The notes: generated by a model from the letters alone, not told the origin. Positions 16,054-25,085 are shown, counted from the first letter of the stretch. The stretch: 35,787 nucleotides of DNA from Propionibacteriaceae bacterium (GCA_017882685.1 JADGPA010000112.1:1-35787), one strand, 5' to 3'. Made by a program: numbers and translations.

Positions 16054-17538
16054 ATGTCGTCCAACCGGGACCTCATGGTGCGTTGCCCGTTCGACGACAG
16101 CATCTACGGCACCTGCACGTCGACGGCGGCAGAACAGGTACCTGCGGCGATCGCTAGGGCACGCCGGGCGCAGGCGGCCTGGGCCGCGGCGCCCGTCACC
16201 GATCGGGCGCGGGTGTTCCGGCGGTTGGCCGCGCTCATCCTCGACAACCGCGACAAGATCCTCGACACCATCCAGGCAGAGACCGGCAAGGCGCGCCTCA
16301 GCGCCTTCGAAGAGGTCATGGACGCCTCCCGAGCCGTCCGGGTGTTCGCCGGTAGCGCGCCGGGACTGCTGCGTCCACGGCGGCGGGCCGGGGCGATCCC
16401 CGTGCTCACCAGCACGGTCGAGCACCACCGTCCGGTCGGGGTCGTCGGCATCATCAACCCCTGGAACTACCCGTTCAACCTGCCAGCCAGCGACGGCGCC
16501 CAAGCGCTCCTGGCCGGCAACGCCGTTGTGCTGAAGCCCGATTCCCAGACCCCGTTCACCGCCCTGCTGCTGGCCGAACTGCTCACTGGGGCGGGCCTGC
16601 CCGACGGGCTGTTCCAGGTGCTGCCGGGGTCGGGCGCAGAGCTCGGGCCGGCGCTGGTCGCCGGGGTCGACTACCTGATGTTCACCGGCTCCACCGCCAC
16701 CGGACGGCAGCTCGCCACCGCGTGCGCCGAGCGCCTGATCGGCTTCTCCGGCGAGCTGGGGGGCAAGAACCCGCTGCTGGTGCTGGACGACGCCGACCTC
16801 GCCACCGCAGCTGCGGGCACCGTCCATGGCGCCTTCGCCAACACCGGCCAGGTGTGCGTCGGCATCGAGCGCGCCTACATCCATCAGTCGGTCCATGACG
16901 AGTTCGTCGATCGGCTGGTCGCACTGGTCCGCGGGTTGCGGCTCGGGGTGGGCTACGACTGGAACCTCGACGTGGGCTCGCTGTCGTCGGCGAAGCAGCT
17001 CGCGGCCGTCTCGACGCACGTCGACGACGCTGTGGCCAAGGGTGCGACCGTGCTGGCCGGCGGGCGCGCGCGCCCCGACCTCGGCCCCTACTGCTACGAG
17101 CCGACCGTGCTCACCGGCGTCACCGAGGACATGCTGGCGTGCAGGGAGGAGACCTTCGGCCCGGTACTGGCTGTGTACCGGGTCGCCTCCGACGACGAGG
17201 CGGTCGCCCGTGCCAACGACAGCCGGTACGGGCTGAACGCCAGTGTGTGGTCCGCGCGCCGCGGGCCCGAGGTCGCCGCCCGGCTGCGCACTGGAACAGT
17301 GAACGTCAACGAGGGCTATGCCGCGGCCTGGGGGTCGCACGCCGCTCCGATGGGTGGCATGGGCGAGTCGGGCGTCGGACGGCGCCACGGCGACCACGGC
17401 CTGCTGAAGTACACCGAGCCGCAGACGGTCAGCGTCCAGCGGCTGCACCGGATCGCCCCGCCGCCGAAGCTGGGCAACGAGGGCTACGCGACAGTGATGA
17501 CCGCAGCCATCCGGCTGCTGAACGGAGGCAGGCGATGA
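16054..17538 (+). CDS. gabD2: Succinate-semialdehyde dehydrogenase, GabD2 type
   Basis: Soluble NAD(P)+-dependent aldehyde dehydrogenase of 494 residues. Catalytic residues are in place: Asn138 in PWNYPFN, Glu234 in SGELGGKNP and nucleophile Cys268 in [11 protein letters not shown]. Long stretches ([59 protein letters not shown]) closely follow mycobacterial GabD2, so oxidation of succinic semialdehyde to succinate is the best guess; other aldehydes remain possible. A strong GGAGGAGGGGG site precedes ATG 16054. Its stop overlaps the ATG of the next gene (ATGA), which indicates an operon with the SDR. Confidence 0.93.
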   Translation: MSSNRDLMVRCPFDDSIYGTCTSTAAEQVPAAIARARRAQAAWAAAPVTDRARVFRRLAALILDNRDKILDTIQAETGKARLSAFEEVMDASRAVRVFAGSAPGLLRPRRRAGAIPVLTSTVEHHRPVGVVGIINPWNYPFNLPASDGAQALLAGNAVVLKPDSQTPFTALLLAELLTGAGLPDGLFQVLPGSGAELGPALVAGVDYLMFTGSTATGRQLATACAERLIGFSGELGGKNPLLVLDDADLATAAAGTVHGAFANTGQVCVGIERAYIHQSVHDEFVDRLVALVRGLRLGVGYDWNLDVGSLSSAKQLAAVSTHVDDAVAKGATVLAGGRARPDLGPYCYEPTVLTGVTEDMLACREETFGPVLAVYRVASDDEAVARANDSRYGLNASVWSARRGPEVAARLRTGTVNVNEGYAAAWGSHAAPMGGMGESGVGRRHGDHGLLKYTEPQTVSVQRLHRIAPPPKLGNEGYATVMTAAIRLLNGGRR

Positions 17539-18316
17539 CCACCCTCGTCACGGGGGGCGGCAGCGGCCTGGGCCGCCAACTCTGCCTCCAGGCGGCTGCC
17601 CGTGGCGCACGGGTGGTCGTGTGGGACCTGGACGGCGATGCGGCGGCGCGGACGGCTGAGCTGATCACGTCAGCCGGCGGAGCAGCATGCCACCAGCAGG
17701 TCGACGTCACTGACACGGCAGCCGTCGCCGCTGCCGCTGCGGCTGCGGCAGCGGGCCGGTGGACGTGCTGGTGAACTGCGCTGGGGTCGTCACCGGCAAG
17801 CCGCTGCTGGAGGCCTCCGACGCCCAGATCCGGCGGACGTTCGACGTGAACGTGCTCGGCTGGTACTGGACCACGCGCGCTTTCCTCCCCGGCATGCTCG
17901 CGCGCGACAGCGGCACCATTGTCACCATCGCCAGCGCAGCCGGCCTCGTCGGCGTGGCCCGGCAGACCGACTACTCGGCCAGCAAGTGGGCGGCGATCGG
18001 ATTCACCGAGTCGCTGCGGGCAGAACTGCGCGGCAGCACTGTGTCCACCCTCGTTGTCGCGCCGTACTACATCGACACGGGCATGTTCGCCGGGGTGCGC
18101 ACCCGGTTCCCCCTGCTGCTGCCGATCCTGCGCGAGGCCGACGTCGCCGCCCGGGTGCTGGACGCGATCCAGGCCGGCAGGAAGCAACTGCTGATGCCGC
18201 CGCTGGTCCGCGTCCTGCCGGTGCTGCGGGTGATGCCGGTGGGCGCGTTCGACGCGGTGATGAACCTGTTCGGGATCAACCGGTCGATGGACCACTTCGT
18301 AGGCCGGGGCCGTTGA
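17535..18316 (+). pseudogene. Short-chain dehydrogenase, SDR16C-like, interrupted by a -1 frameshift
   Basis: One SDR gene read in two frames. The first part (17535-17774) has the dinucleotide motif TGGGSGLG and an Asp-rich end of strand 2 (VVVWDLD) that favours NAD(H). The second part (from 17753, open to 18316) has VDVLVNCAG, TIASAAG and the catalytic YSASK (Tyr 17972-17974, Lys 17984-17986), and APYYIDTGMF, typical of the SDR16C group acting on retinol-like or long-chain alcohols. The frames join at GCAGCGGGCC: one extra G at 17753-17755 would restore AAGPVDVLVNCAG. The break lies in a run of alanine codons. All catalytic residues survive, so this is a recent lesion or an assembly error. 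ATGA overlap with gabD2; its TGA overlaps the TTG of pabB. Confidence 0.85.
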
Positions 18317-20031
18317 CCGTCTTCGCAGCTTTCGACCTGCCCTCCGAGCCGCCGGATCGGGAGCTCCGGCTGCGGGGCAGGTTCACCACCCCGCCGTTGA
18401 AGGTGCTCTCCGCCGCCGCCCCCGGCGAGGTTGCGGCCGTTGTCGCGGCAGCCGAGCAGGCGGCGCGGGCCGGCAACTGGGTGGTCGGCGGGCTGAGCTA
18501 CTCCGCTGCCGGTGCCTGGGACGACGCCCAGCGGGCCCGGGTCGACACCCCAGCCGCCCACTTCGAGGTGTACGCAGCGGTCGAGGACTGGCCGGTGCAC
18601 GCGCCGCCACTGCCGGGGCTGGACTGGCGCGGGGATCCGGCCCTCGCCGGCGGCGCCTCGCCGGAGTCTGCGATCGAGGCGGTGCGCGACCACATCGCTG
18701 CCGGCGACTGCTACCAGGTGAACCTCACCGGACGCTGGCGGGCAGTGCGTCCGGTCGGCTTCGACCCGTTCGGCTACTTCGCAGCGCTCGCTGCGGCCCA
18801 ACCCGGCGGGTACGCCGTGTACTGCGGGGGCGCAGGGGTGGCCAGCGTCTCGCCCGAGCTGTTCTTCCACCACAGGGACGGGCTGCTGGTGACCCAGCCG
18901 ATGAAGGGCACCCTCGGTGCGGAGGAACCGGCAGAAGCGCTGTTGGCCAGCGCCAAGGACCGCGCGGAGAACCTGATGATCGTCGACCTGCTCCGCAACG
19001 ACCTTGGCCGGGTCTGCGAGCCCGGAACCGTGACGGTGGAACGGCTGTTCGAACTGCATCGGCTGCCGACGGTGTGGCAGCTCACCTCGACCGTCACCGG
19101 GCGGCCGCGTCCCGGCGCCGGACTGGCGGAGGTGTTCGCAGCGCTCTTCCCGTGCGGCTCTGTGACCGGGGCGCCGAAGCTGGCGGCGATGGCAGTGATC
19201 GCCGAACGGGAGGACGGCCCGCGCGGTTGGTATTGCGGGGCGTTCGGGGTCATCCGGCCCGGCGGGACGGCCACCTTCAACGTCCCGATCCGCACCGTCA
19301 CCCTGGGCGACCCCGTGCTGACCTGCGGCATCGGCAGCGGGATCGTCGCCGACTCGGACGCGACCGCTGAGGTGGCGGAGTGGCGGGCGAAGGCGCGCTT
19401 CCTCGGCGCCACGCCCCTGCGGGCGCTGGAGACCATGCTGGCGATCGACGGCCGCGTCGTGCGGCTGGAGGCCCACCTGGCCCGGCTGGCCGGCTGCTGC
19501 GCCGATCTGGGGCTCACCTTGGACCCTGCCCGGGGTGGCGGCGGCCCTGCAACAGGCGACGCCACTGTCCGGACGGCACCGCCTGCGGCTGGTGGCCGGC
19601 GATGGCCCGCCAGTGGTCGACGTGGCACCCGCGCCCGCGGTTGGCGTCCCGGTGCTCCTCCAACTGGCGGCAGAACCGCTCGACGTGGCCCGGCTGGCGC
19701 CGGTGATCCGCAACAAGACCACCCACCGCGCCCACTACCAGCGACTTCGCGACCTGGCCTCCCACGGCGTCTTCGATGTCATCTGCCACACCGGCATGGA
19801 GGTGACCGAGTGCTGCCTTGGGAACCTTGCCGTGAAGCTGGACGGGAAGTGGTTCACGCCACCGGCATCAGCCGGCCTCCTGCCCGGGACACTGCGGGCG
19901 GAACTCCTAGCCAGCGGCGAGATCCGGGAGCGCACCGTATTCCTCAGCGACCTGGCAGCCGCACAGGAGCTGGCGTTCCTCAACAGCGTCCGTGGATGGT
20001 GCCCCGCGACCCTTGTTGCTCGCTAGGGTGA
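18313..20031 (+). CDS. pabB: Aminodeoxychorismate synthase component I (PabB) of a PabB-PabC fusion; C-terminal part out of frame
   Basis: Chorismate-utilising enzyme that adds ammonia to chorismate to give aminodeoxychorismate for p-aminobenzoate and folate. Motifs: GDCYQVNLT, PMKGT with Lys198 (the PabB nucleophile; anthranilate synthases have Ala here), ENLMIVDLLRNDLGR, FPCGSVTGAPK and GIGSGIVADSD. The family-type PabC domain begins at ETMLAIDGRVVRLEAHLARL (about 376) but is lost after about residue 406, where GGGG at 19532-19535 shifts the frame. From there to 20031 the encoded tail is Arg/Gly/Pro-rich and probably meaningless. The TTG start at 18313 overlaps the SDR stop (TTGA). The intended fusion, with the frame restored, would end at 20026 and be about 571 residues. 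Confidence 0.88.
   Translation: MTVFAAFDLPSEPPDRELRLRGRFTTPPLKVLSAAAPGEVAAVVAAAEQAARAGNWVVGGLSYSAAGAWDDAQRARVDTPAAHFEVYAAVEDWPVHAPPLPGLDWRGDPALAGGASPESAIEAVRDHIAAGDCYQVNLTGRWRAVRPVGFDPFGYFAALAAAQPGGYAVYCGGAGVASVSPELFFHHRDGLLVTQPMKGTLGAEEPAEALLASAKDRAENLMIVDLLRNDLGRVCEPGTVTVERLFELHRLPTVWQLTSTVTGRPRPGAGLAEVFAALFPCGSVTGAPKLAAMAVIAEREDGPRGWYCGAFGVIRPGGTATFNVPIRTVTLGDPVLTCGIGSGIVADSDATAEVAEWRAKARFLGATPLRALETMLAIDGRVVRLEAHLARLAGCCADLGLTLDPARGGGGPATGDATVRTAPPAAGGRRWPASGRRGTRARGWRPGAPPTGGRTARRGPAGAGDPQQDHPPRPLPATSRPGLPRRLRCHLPHRHGGDRVLPWEPCREAGREVVHATGISRPPARDTAGGTPSQRRDPGAHRIPQRPGSRTGAGVPQQRPWMVPRDPCCSLG
19535..20026 (+). pseudogene. pabC: Aminodeoxychorismate lyase (PabC) domain displaced by a +1 frameshift
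   Basis: The remainder of the PabB-PabC fusion, in the next frame. It has the PLP-lyase features: IRNKTTHRAHYQRL with the presumed PLP lysine, GMEVTECCLGNLAVKLDG, TPPASAGLLPGTLRAELL and ELAFLNSVRGW at the end. Removing one G from 19532-19535 would read DPARVAAALQQ and join the halves. A GTG at 19535 could in theory start it, but the domain's first 30 residues lie in the upstream frame, so it is not a complete separate gene. PabC releases pyruvate to give p-aminobenzoate. Confidence 0.82.
20024..20029 (+). promoter_or_regulatory. -10 box of leaderless BadF-kinase mRNA
   Basis: TAGGGT ends 6 bases before ATG 20036 and overlaps the end of the pabC frame. No Shine-Dalgarno sequence is present. 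Confidence 0.45.
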
Positions 20032-20035
20032 AGCC

Positions 20036-20938
20036 ATGACCGAGCGCATCGCTGTCGACGCCGGCCAGACCGGCATTCGTGTGCGGTGGGAACACGACCG
20101 GGAACGCCTCGAGGCCAGCGCCCCCGGCGTGCTCACCGACCGTCCCCTGATGCCGCAGCTGGCCGCTGCCGTCGGCACCCTTGTCACCACCCACGGCCTG
20201 TTGCCCAAGTTCGTCGGCGTCGGGTGCTCCGGGCTGGTCACCCCGGAAGCAACCGAACTCCTCGGACTGGTGTCCCGCTATGGCGTCGGTGAGGTCGCCG
20301 TCGCCCACGACGCAACCACCAGCTACCTCGGCGCGCTCGGCGACGCCCCCGGCGCGGTCATTGCCGCCGGCACCGGTGTCGTGACGCTCGCCGTCGGGCG
20401 CACGGTCGCACGCGTGGACGGCTGGGGCTACCTGATCGGCGACGCCGGGAGCGCCTTCTGGATCGGCAGGGCCGGCATGGATGCGGCCATGCGCGGCTAC
20501 GACCGCCGTGGCCAACTCACGCCCCTGACCGACCGGTTGCAAGAGATCTTCCCCGACCTGGCCAACGCCTACGTCGAGCTGCAGTCCGACGAGCGCAGGG
20601 TGAGCCGCATCGCCGACTTCGCCCGCGTCGTCGACGAGTTGGCGGCCACCGATCCTGTGGCTGCCGGGATCATGGACGCAGCGGCGGCCGAGCTCAGCGA
20701 ATCGGTGATCGCGGGCCTGCGCCAGGTTTGCCTGATGGAGGACCCCACGGTGTGCGCGCTGGGTCAGGTGCTGCGCTCGGTCAACATCCGCAGCCGATTC
20801 GTCCGCTACCTGCGAATGCAGTGGCCCGACCTGGAACTGGCGGAGCCGCAGGGCAACGCCCTCGACGGGGCCGCCCGCCTCGCCGACCTGCGGCAGGACT
20901 CGCCCTTGTCGGGCCTGGTAGCCCGGGCGGTCAGCTGA
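20036..20938 (+). CDS. BadF/N-acetylglucosamine-kinase-family ATPase
   Basis: Sugar-kinase-fold protein (ASKHA superfamily) of 300 residues. Phosphate-1 motif DAGQTG begins at residue 8; the catalytic Asp is probably in VAHDATTS; phosphate-2 is AAGTGVV, followed by [17 protein letters not shown], a signature of N-acetylglucosamine kinase relatives in the BadF/BadG family. It may phosphorylate GlcNAc, glucosamine or a related sugar, but the family also contains activators of radical enzymes, so substrate is inference. It has its own leaderless-type promoter (20024-20029) and overlaps the end of convergent purQ by eight bases. Confidence 0.85.
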   Translation: MTERIAVDAGQTGIRVRWEHDRERLEASAPGVLTDRPLMPQLAAAVGTLVTTHGLLPKFVGVGCSGLVTPEATELLGLVSRYGVGEVAVAHDATTSYLGALGDAPGAVIAAGTGVVTLAVGRTVARVDGWGYLIGDAGSAFWIGRAGMDAAMRGYDRRGQLTPLTDRLQEIFPDLANAYVELQSDERRVSRIADFARVVDELAATDPVAAGIMDAAAAELSESVIAGLRQVCLMEDPTVCALGQVLRSVNIRSRFVRYLRMQWPDLELAEPQGNALDGAARLADLRQDSPLSGLVARAVS

Positions 20939-21611
20939 CGGTTGCGGCCAGGAAGTGCTGCACGCTGGTGAAGAAGCCCAGGCCGTCGACGGACGCCCCG
21001 GAGAGCTCCTCCACGTTGTGCTCGGGGTGCGGCATCAGGCCGACCACGTTGCCGCGCTCGTTGGTGATGCCGGCGATGTCGTTGATGGAACCGTTCGGGT
21101 TCACGTCGAGGTAGCGGAACACGACCCGATTCTCGCCTTCGAGGCGCTTGACGGTCTCCGCGTCGGCCTGGAAGTTGCCCTCGCCGTTCTTGAGCGCGAT
21201 CACGATCTCGTCACCGGGCTGGTAGTCGAGCGTCCACACCGTGTCGGTGGACTCGACCCGCAGCAACTGGTCGCGGCAGACGAAGGTGCGACGGTCGTTG
21301 CGGATCAGCGCGCCAGGCAGCAGGTGCGCCTCGCAGAGCACCTGGAAGCCGTTGCAGATACCGAGCACGGGCATGCCCTTGCCGGCCTCCCTGATCACTT
21401 CGCCCATCACGGGGGAGAAGCGGGCGATCGCGCCGCAGCGCAGGTAGTCGCCGTAGGAGAAGCCGCCGGGCAGGATGACGGCGTCGACGTCGAGGGAGTC
21501 GCTGGCGTGCCACAGTGTCACCGGCTCGGCACCGGCGAGCCGGACGGCGCGGCACGCGTCCGAATCGTCCAGCGAGCCGGGGAAGGTCACAACCCCGACG
21601 CGTGCCGTCAC
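20931..21611 (-). CDS. purQ: Phosphoribosylformylglycinamidine synthase glutaminase subunit
   Basis: Class I glutamine amidotransferase that supplies ammonia to PurL. The 226 residues show the nucleophile Cys86 in GICNGFQ, an oxyanion strand [13 protein letters not shown] and the catalytic His-Glu pair in PHPEHNVEE near the C-terminus. The GTG start overlaps the purS stop (GTGA), so translation is coupled. The 3' end overlaps the BadF gene tail to tail by eight bases. Confidence 0.97.
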   Translation of the reverse strand: MTARVGVVTFPGSLDDSDACRAVRLAGAEPVTLWHASDSLDVDAVILPGGFSYGDYLRCGAIARFSPVMGEVIREAGKGMPVLGICNGFQVLCEAHLLPGALIRNDRRTFVCRDQLLRVESTDTVWTLDYQPGDEIVIALKNGEGNFQADAETVKRLEGENRVVFRYLDVNPNGSINDIAGITNERGNVVGLMPHPEHNVEELSGASVDGLGFFTSVQHFLAATVS

Positions 21612-21850
21612 TGCTCAGCCCGCACGTCGAAGGACTCGATCACCGTGTTGGCCAGAAGGGTCTCCGCTGCGCGGCGGATGTCGTCGAGACGCTCGGGAGT
21701 GACGTCTCCGTCCACCTCGATCTCGAACCGCTTGCCCTGACGAACAGCCAATCCGGAGAAGCCGAGCCGGCGCAGGGCGCCGGTCACAGCCTTGCCCTGC
21801 GGGTCGAGGATCTCGGGCTTGGGCATCACGTCAACGATCACTCGGGCCAT
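21608..21850 (-). CDS. purS: Phosphoribosylformylglycinamidine synthase subunit PurS
   Basis: Small subunit of 80 residues that bridges PurL and PurQ in the FGAM synthase complex. The sequence has the family pattern: [19 protein letters not shown], then [13 protein letters not shown]. The reading frame is open further upstream, but ATG 21850 gives the standard length and lies seven bases after a TAGACT box, as for a leaderless mRNA. It leads the purSQ operon; purL is separate, 5 kb away. Confidence 0.95.
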   Translation of the reverse strand: MARVIVDVMPKPEILDPQGKAVTGALRRLGFSGLAVRQGKRFEIEVDGDVTPERLDDIRRAAETLLANTVIESFDVRAEQ

Positions 21851-21857
21851 GGCAGGG

Positions 21858-21863
21858 AGTCTA
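21858..21863 (-). promoter_or_regulatory. -10 box of leaderless purSQ mRNA
   Basis: Minus-strand TAGACT, preceded by CGGT, ends 7 bases before ATG 21850; no Shine-Dalgarno sequence. Confidence 0.5.
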
Positions 21864-21930
21864 ACCGTCGTGCCCGGGCCCGACCCGCGCGGCCCAGCCC
21901 GCAAACTGCTGCCCCTGCAATGACCCGGGT

Positions 21931-22761
21931 TCAGAGCTGCTGGCCGGTCAGCCGGGTGTACGCCTCGAGGTAGCGCGCACGGGTCGCAGCCACCACCTCT
22001 GGCGGCAGCGGTGGCGGGGGCGAAACCCGGTCCCAGCCGGAGTCGTTGGCCAGCCAGTCCCGCACGTACTGCTTGTCGAAGCTGGGCAGGCTCTTTCCCG
22101 GCTGCCACGCCGCGGCATCCCAGAAGCGGGACGAGTCGGGCGTCAGGACCTCGTCCGCCAGCACCAGCTCACCGTCGCGCAGCCCGAACTCGAACTTGGT
22201 GTCGGCCAGGATGATGCCCCGCCGGGCGGCGAGGTCGGCGGCCGTCGTGTAGATGGCCAGCGTCGCCTCCCGCAGCCGCGCGGCCAGGTCGGCACCGTGC
22301 AGGACGGCAATGGTCGCGAAGTCGACGTTCTCGTCGTGCTCCCCCATCGGCGCCTTGATCGCCGGCGTGAAGATCGGGGTGGGCAGCTTCGAGCCGTCCA
22401 CCAGCCCCGCCGGGAGCGGCACCCCGCACACCGTCCCGGACGCGCGGTACTCGGCCCAGCCCGACCCGGTGAGGTATCCACGGGCGACGCACTCGACCGG
22501 CACCATCTCCAGCTTCTCCACGACAACCGCCCGACCGGCGACCTCTTCGGGAACCTCCGTTGAGACCACGTGGTTCGGGAAAGGAAGCTGGTTGAACCAC
22601 CACAGCGACAGCTGGGTGAGCACAACGCCCTTGTCGGGGATCTCGGTCGCCAGCACGTGGTCGAAGGCCGAGATCGCGTCGGTCGCCACCATCAGGATGC
22701 GTCCTCCTGGCCAGTCGTACAGCCGTCGGACCTTGCCCACGTGGATCGGTTGGTCGAGCAC
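21931..22761 (-). CDS. purC: Phosphoribosylaminoimidazole-succinocarboxamide synthase
   Basis: SAICAR synthetase, which joins aspartate to CAIR with ATP. The 276 residues have GKVRRLYDW at the start, DAISAFDHVL, VECVARGYLTGSGW and the metal/ATP region ILADTKFEFG followed by ADEVLTPDSSRFW. GTG 22761 follows a TAGGCT box by six bases and has no ribosome-binding site. It stands between purSQ and the ABC-transporter operon, from which a small hairpin separates it. Confidence 0.97.
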   Translation of the reverse strand: MLDQPIHVGKVRRLYDWPGGRILMVATDAISAFDHVLATEIPDKGVVLTQLSLWWFNQLPFPNHVVSTEVPEEVAGRAVVVEKLEMVPVECVARGYLTGSGWAEYRASGTVCGVPLPAGLVDGSKLPTPIFTPAIKAPMGEHDENVDFATIAVLHGADLAARLREATLAIYTTAADLAARRGIILADTKFEFGLRDGELVLADEVLTPDSSRFWDAAAWQPGKSLPSFDKQYVRDWLANDSGWDRVSPPPPLPPEVVAATRARYLEAYTRLTGQQL

Positions 22762-22767
22762 GGCGCC

Positions 22768-22773
22768 AGCCTA
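22768..22773 (-). promoter_or_regulatory. -10 box of leaderless purC mRNA
   Basis: Minus-strand TAGGCT, preceded by CGT, ends 6 bases before GTG 22761. Confidence 0.5.
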
Positions 22774-22787
22774 ACGGCTGCGGGCGG

Positions 22788-22800
22788 GGCGCTCCGCGCC
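22788..22800 (-). terminator. Small GC hairpin after the ABC permease
   Basis: GGCGC-TCC-GCGCC, five-base stem, six bases past the permease stop and 14 bases before the purC -10 box. It is short, so it is weak evidence for termination. Confidence 0.3.
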
Positions 22801-22806
22801 GTCTGC

Positions 22807-23568
22807 CTACGCGAGCTTGCGGCGGTAGGTCGCCATGGCGAACAGGTAGGCGACGACCAGGATGCCGACACACCAGGCGAGGGCGACCCACAGGTCGGCG
22901 CCCACCGGCTGCGCGGCGAACCGGTCGCGGATCGCGTTCACGATGGACGTCACCGGCTGGTTCTCTGCGAACCAGCGCACGGGGCCGGGCATGGTCGCCG
23001 TCGGTACGAAGGCCGAGCTGATGAACGGCAGGAAGATGAGCGGGTAGGAGAACGCACTCGCGCCGTCCACCGACTTCGCGGTGAGCCCGGGGATGACAGC
23101 CATCCACGTCAGGGCAAGGGTGAACAGGATGAGGATGCCGCCGACGGCGAGCCAGGCCAGCACCCCTGCGCCAGAGCGGAAACCCATTGCCAGGGCAACG
23201 AGGACGACAACGAGGATCGAGATCAGGTTGGCAACCAGCGAGGTCAGCACGTGCGCCCACAGCACCGACGACCTTGCGATCGGCATCGAGTGGAAGCGGT
23301 CGAAGATGCCGCTGGTCAGGTCGAGGAAGAGCCGGTAGGCGGTGTAGGCGATGCCGGAAGCAATCGTGATGATCAGGATGCCGGGCAACAGGTAGGTCAC
23401 GTACGAATCGGTTCCGGTGTTGATCGCGCCCCCGAGCACGTAGACGAACAGCAGCATCATGGCGATCGGCGTGATCGCTGTGGTGATGATGGTGTCGAGG
23501 CTGCGTGCGATGTGGCGCAGGGATCGTCCGGTGAGGACGGCGGTGTCAGCGAAGAAGTGCCTGGTCAT
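22807..23568 (-). CDS. ABC-2 type transporter permease (DrrB-like)
   Basis: Membrane half of an exporter, 253 residues, with about six hydrophobic segments and a cytoplasmic N-terminus. The pattern SLRHIARSLDTIITTAITP then MMLLFVYVLGGAI and the mid-region FDRFHSMPIARSSVLWAH are typical of DrrB/ABC-2 permeases. ATG 23568 is preceded by GAGG eight bases upstream, ten bases after the ATPase stop. Likely partner is the adjacent ATPase; the exported compound (drug, lipid or peptide) is unknown. Confidence 0.93.
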   Translation of the reverse strand: MTRHFFADTAVLTGRSLRHIARSLDTIITTAITPIAMMLLFVYVLGGAINTGTDSYVTYLLPGILIITIASGIAYTAYRLFLDLTSGIFDRFHSMPIARSSVLWAHVLTSLVANLISILVVVLVALAMGFRSGAGVLAWLAVGGILILFTLALTWMAVIPGLTAKSVDGASAFSYPLIFLPFISSAFVPTATMPGPVRWFAENQPVTSIVNAIRDRFAAQPVGADLWVALAWCVGILVVAYLFAMATYRRKLA

Positions 23569-23578
23569 TTGTCGTTCC

Positions 23579-24349
23579 TCAGCTTTCCGAGCCGACGATG
23601 GCGAGGAAGACGTCCTCGAGGGTCGGCTGCTTCTCCACGTATTCGATCTTGGCCGGCGGGAGCAGTTGCTTGAGCTCCCCAAGGGTGCCGTCGACGATGA
23701 TCCGACCCCCGTGCAGGATCGCGATCCGGTTGGCGAGTTGCTCCGCCTCATCGAGGTACTGGGTGGTGAGCAGCACAGTCGTGCCGCTGGCCGCGAGGTC
23801 CCTGACCGCCTGCCAGACGTCCAGGCGCCCCTGGGGGTCTAGCCCCGTCGTCGGCTCATCGAGGAAGATGACCGGCGGGTTGCCGATCAGGCTCATCGCG
23901 ATGTCGAGACGGCGGCGCATGCCACCGGAATACTTCGACACCTTGCGCATGGCTGCTTCGGTCAACCCGAAGCGCTCGAGCAGATCGTCGGCGATCGTCC
24001 CCGCGTCCGACAGGTGCCGCAGCCGGACGACCAGGACGAGGTTCTCCCGCCCGGTGAGGATCTCGTCGACGGCGGCGAATTGCCCGGTGAGGCTGATCGA
24101 CTGCCGCACGTCCGCCGCCTGCGTGGCAACGTCGAAGCCGTTGACGCCGGCCGTTCCTGCGTCGGCCTTCAGCAACGTTGACAGGATCTTCACGACCGTC
24201 GTCTTGCCGGCCCCGTTGGAGCCCAGCAGGGCGAAGATGCTGCCCCGCGCCACGTCGAAGTCGACGCCCTGGAGCACCTCCACCTTCCCGTAGGACTTCT
24301 CCAGGCCCTGCACGTGGATCGCCGGCGCCTGCGTGGGCGTGGCTGTCAT
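23579..24349 (-). CDS. ABC transporter ATP-binding protein (DrrA-like)
   Basis: ATPase of the daunorubicin-resistance type, 256 residues. Walker A is GSNGAGKTT (about 42-50), signature YSGGMRRRLD, Walker B VIFLDEPTTGLD, and the H-loop position reads TTQYLDEAE, with Gln in place of His as in many DrrA proteins. The C-terminal EYVEKQPTLEDVFL is the DrrA tail. ATG 24349 has GGAGG six bases upstream and shares its A with the stop of the DUF1048 gene. Energises export by the downstream permease. Confidence 0.95.
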   Translation of the reverse strand: MTATPTQAPAIHVQGLEKSYGKVEVLQGVDFDVARGSIFALLGSNGAGKTTVVKILSTLLKADAGTAGVNGFDVATQAADVRQSISLTGQFAAVDEILTGRENLVLVVRLRHLSDAGTIADDLLERFGLTEAAMRKVSKYSGGMRRRLDIAMSLIGNPPVIFLDEPTTGLDPQGRLDVWQAVRDLAASGTTVLLTTQYLDEAEQLANRIAILHGGRIIVDGTLGELKQLLPPAKIEYVEKQPTLEDVFLAIVGSES

Positions 24350-24735
24350 CACCGTCCTCCGTCCTGTGGCTCGGTACCGTTCCCGGCGACGCGATCGATG
24401 GCGTCGGTCAGCCGGGTGCGTTCCTTGTTGATCCACTGGCCCTCGGAGTAATTCGCGATGAAGGTCTCCGCGAACTCGACCGGGTCGTCACCCACGATCG
24501 CGCGGATTCCGGTGCCGTCCACCGCTGCCTGTTCGAACAGGTCGGCAAGGTCGTCGAGCATGGTCACCAGGACGTCGCCCTTCGAGATCCCTCCGAAGTA
24601 CATGAAGTACCGCTCGAGCGCCTCCACGGCCGTCCGGTAGTTCTCCGGAAACTGGCTGACGCGTGCCTTGTGCTGCTTGTACCGCTTCTTCTCCTCGAGC
24701 GAGCCTGTCACCATCTCGATCCACTTTGCTGACAT
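24349..24735 (-). CDS. DUF1048 domain-containing protein
   Basis: A 128-residue, largely helical and charged protein of the DUF1048 family (EEKKRYKQHKARVSQFPENYR, then ALERYFMYFGG). Function is unknown; such genes often sit between a PadR regulator and an ABC exporter, as here. ATG 24735 has AAGGAGG nine bases upstream, within the end of padR. It overlaps the ATPase start by one base. Confidence 0.88.
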   Translation of the reverse strand: MSAKWIEMVTGSLEEKKRYKQHKARVSQFPENYRTAVEALERYFMYFGGISKGDVLVTMLDDLADLFEQAAVDGTGIRAIVGDDPVEFAETFIANYSEGQWINKERTRLTDAIDRVAGNGTEPQDGGR

Positions 24736-24737
24736 CT

Positions 24738-25067
24738 CTACTTGCCTCCTTGGTGGAGCTGTGCAAGCCGCTCTGAGAGGAAGCTCCATGTCCTCCAGAA
24801 CTCTTCGAGATCACTACGTCCCTTGGCGTTGAGGGAGTACACCTTGCGCGGCGGGCCCTTAACCGAGGGGACCTTCTCCACGTCGACGAGGCCGCGCTGC
24901 TCGATCCTGACCAGCAGGGCGTAGACGGTGCCCTCTGCGATGTCGGCGAAGCCCTGCTCCCGCAGCCATGCCGTGATCTCGTAGCCGTACGCGGGTCGCG
25001 CTGCGAGGAACGCAAGGATGATGCCCTCCAGCGTGCCCTTGAGCATCTCGGTCATCTGCTTGCCCAT
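24738..25067 (-). CDS. PadR-family transcriptional regulator
   Basis: Winged-helix repressor of 109 residues. The PadR core is plain: LKGTLEGIILAFLAARPAYGYEI, EGTVYALLVRIEQRGLV and the wing PPRKVYSLNAKGR. PadR proteins usually repress a neighbouring exporter until a ligand binds. I choose ATG 25067, which has GGGGAAG six bases upstream; GTG 25082 would add five residues. The promoter and an 11-base-arm inverted repeat lie directly upstream, so autorepression of the whole padR-DUF1048-ABC operon is likely. Confidence 0.93.
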   Translation of the reverse strand: MGKQMTEMLKGTLEGIILAFLAARPAYGYEITAWLREQGFADIAEGTVYALLVRIEQRGLVDVEKVPSVKGPPRKVYSLNAKGRSDLEEFWRTWSFLSERLAQLHQGGK

Positions 25068-25085
25068 CACGCTCTTCCCCACTAC

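Noticed and set aside
13724-16534. Very long open frame on the plus strand (936 codons) opposite purL
   Set aside because: purL on the other strand is unmistakable; open antisense frames are routine in GC-rich DNA, and the translation shows no family motifs.
17739-17774. Programmed ribosomal frameshift in the SDR
   Set aside because: No slippery heptamer and no evident downstream pseudoknot; a missing G in a G run is the simpler explanation.
21851-22108. Long form of purS
   Set aside because: The extra residues are not PurS-like and overlap purC; ATG 21850 gives the usual 80 residues and has a -10 box at leaderless spacing.
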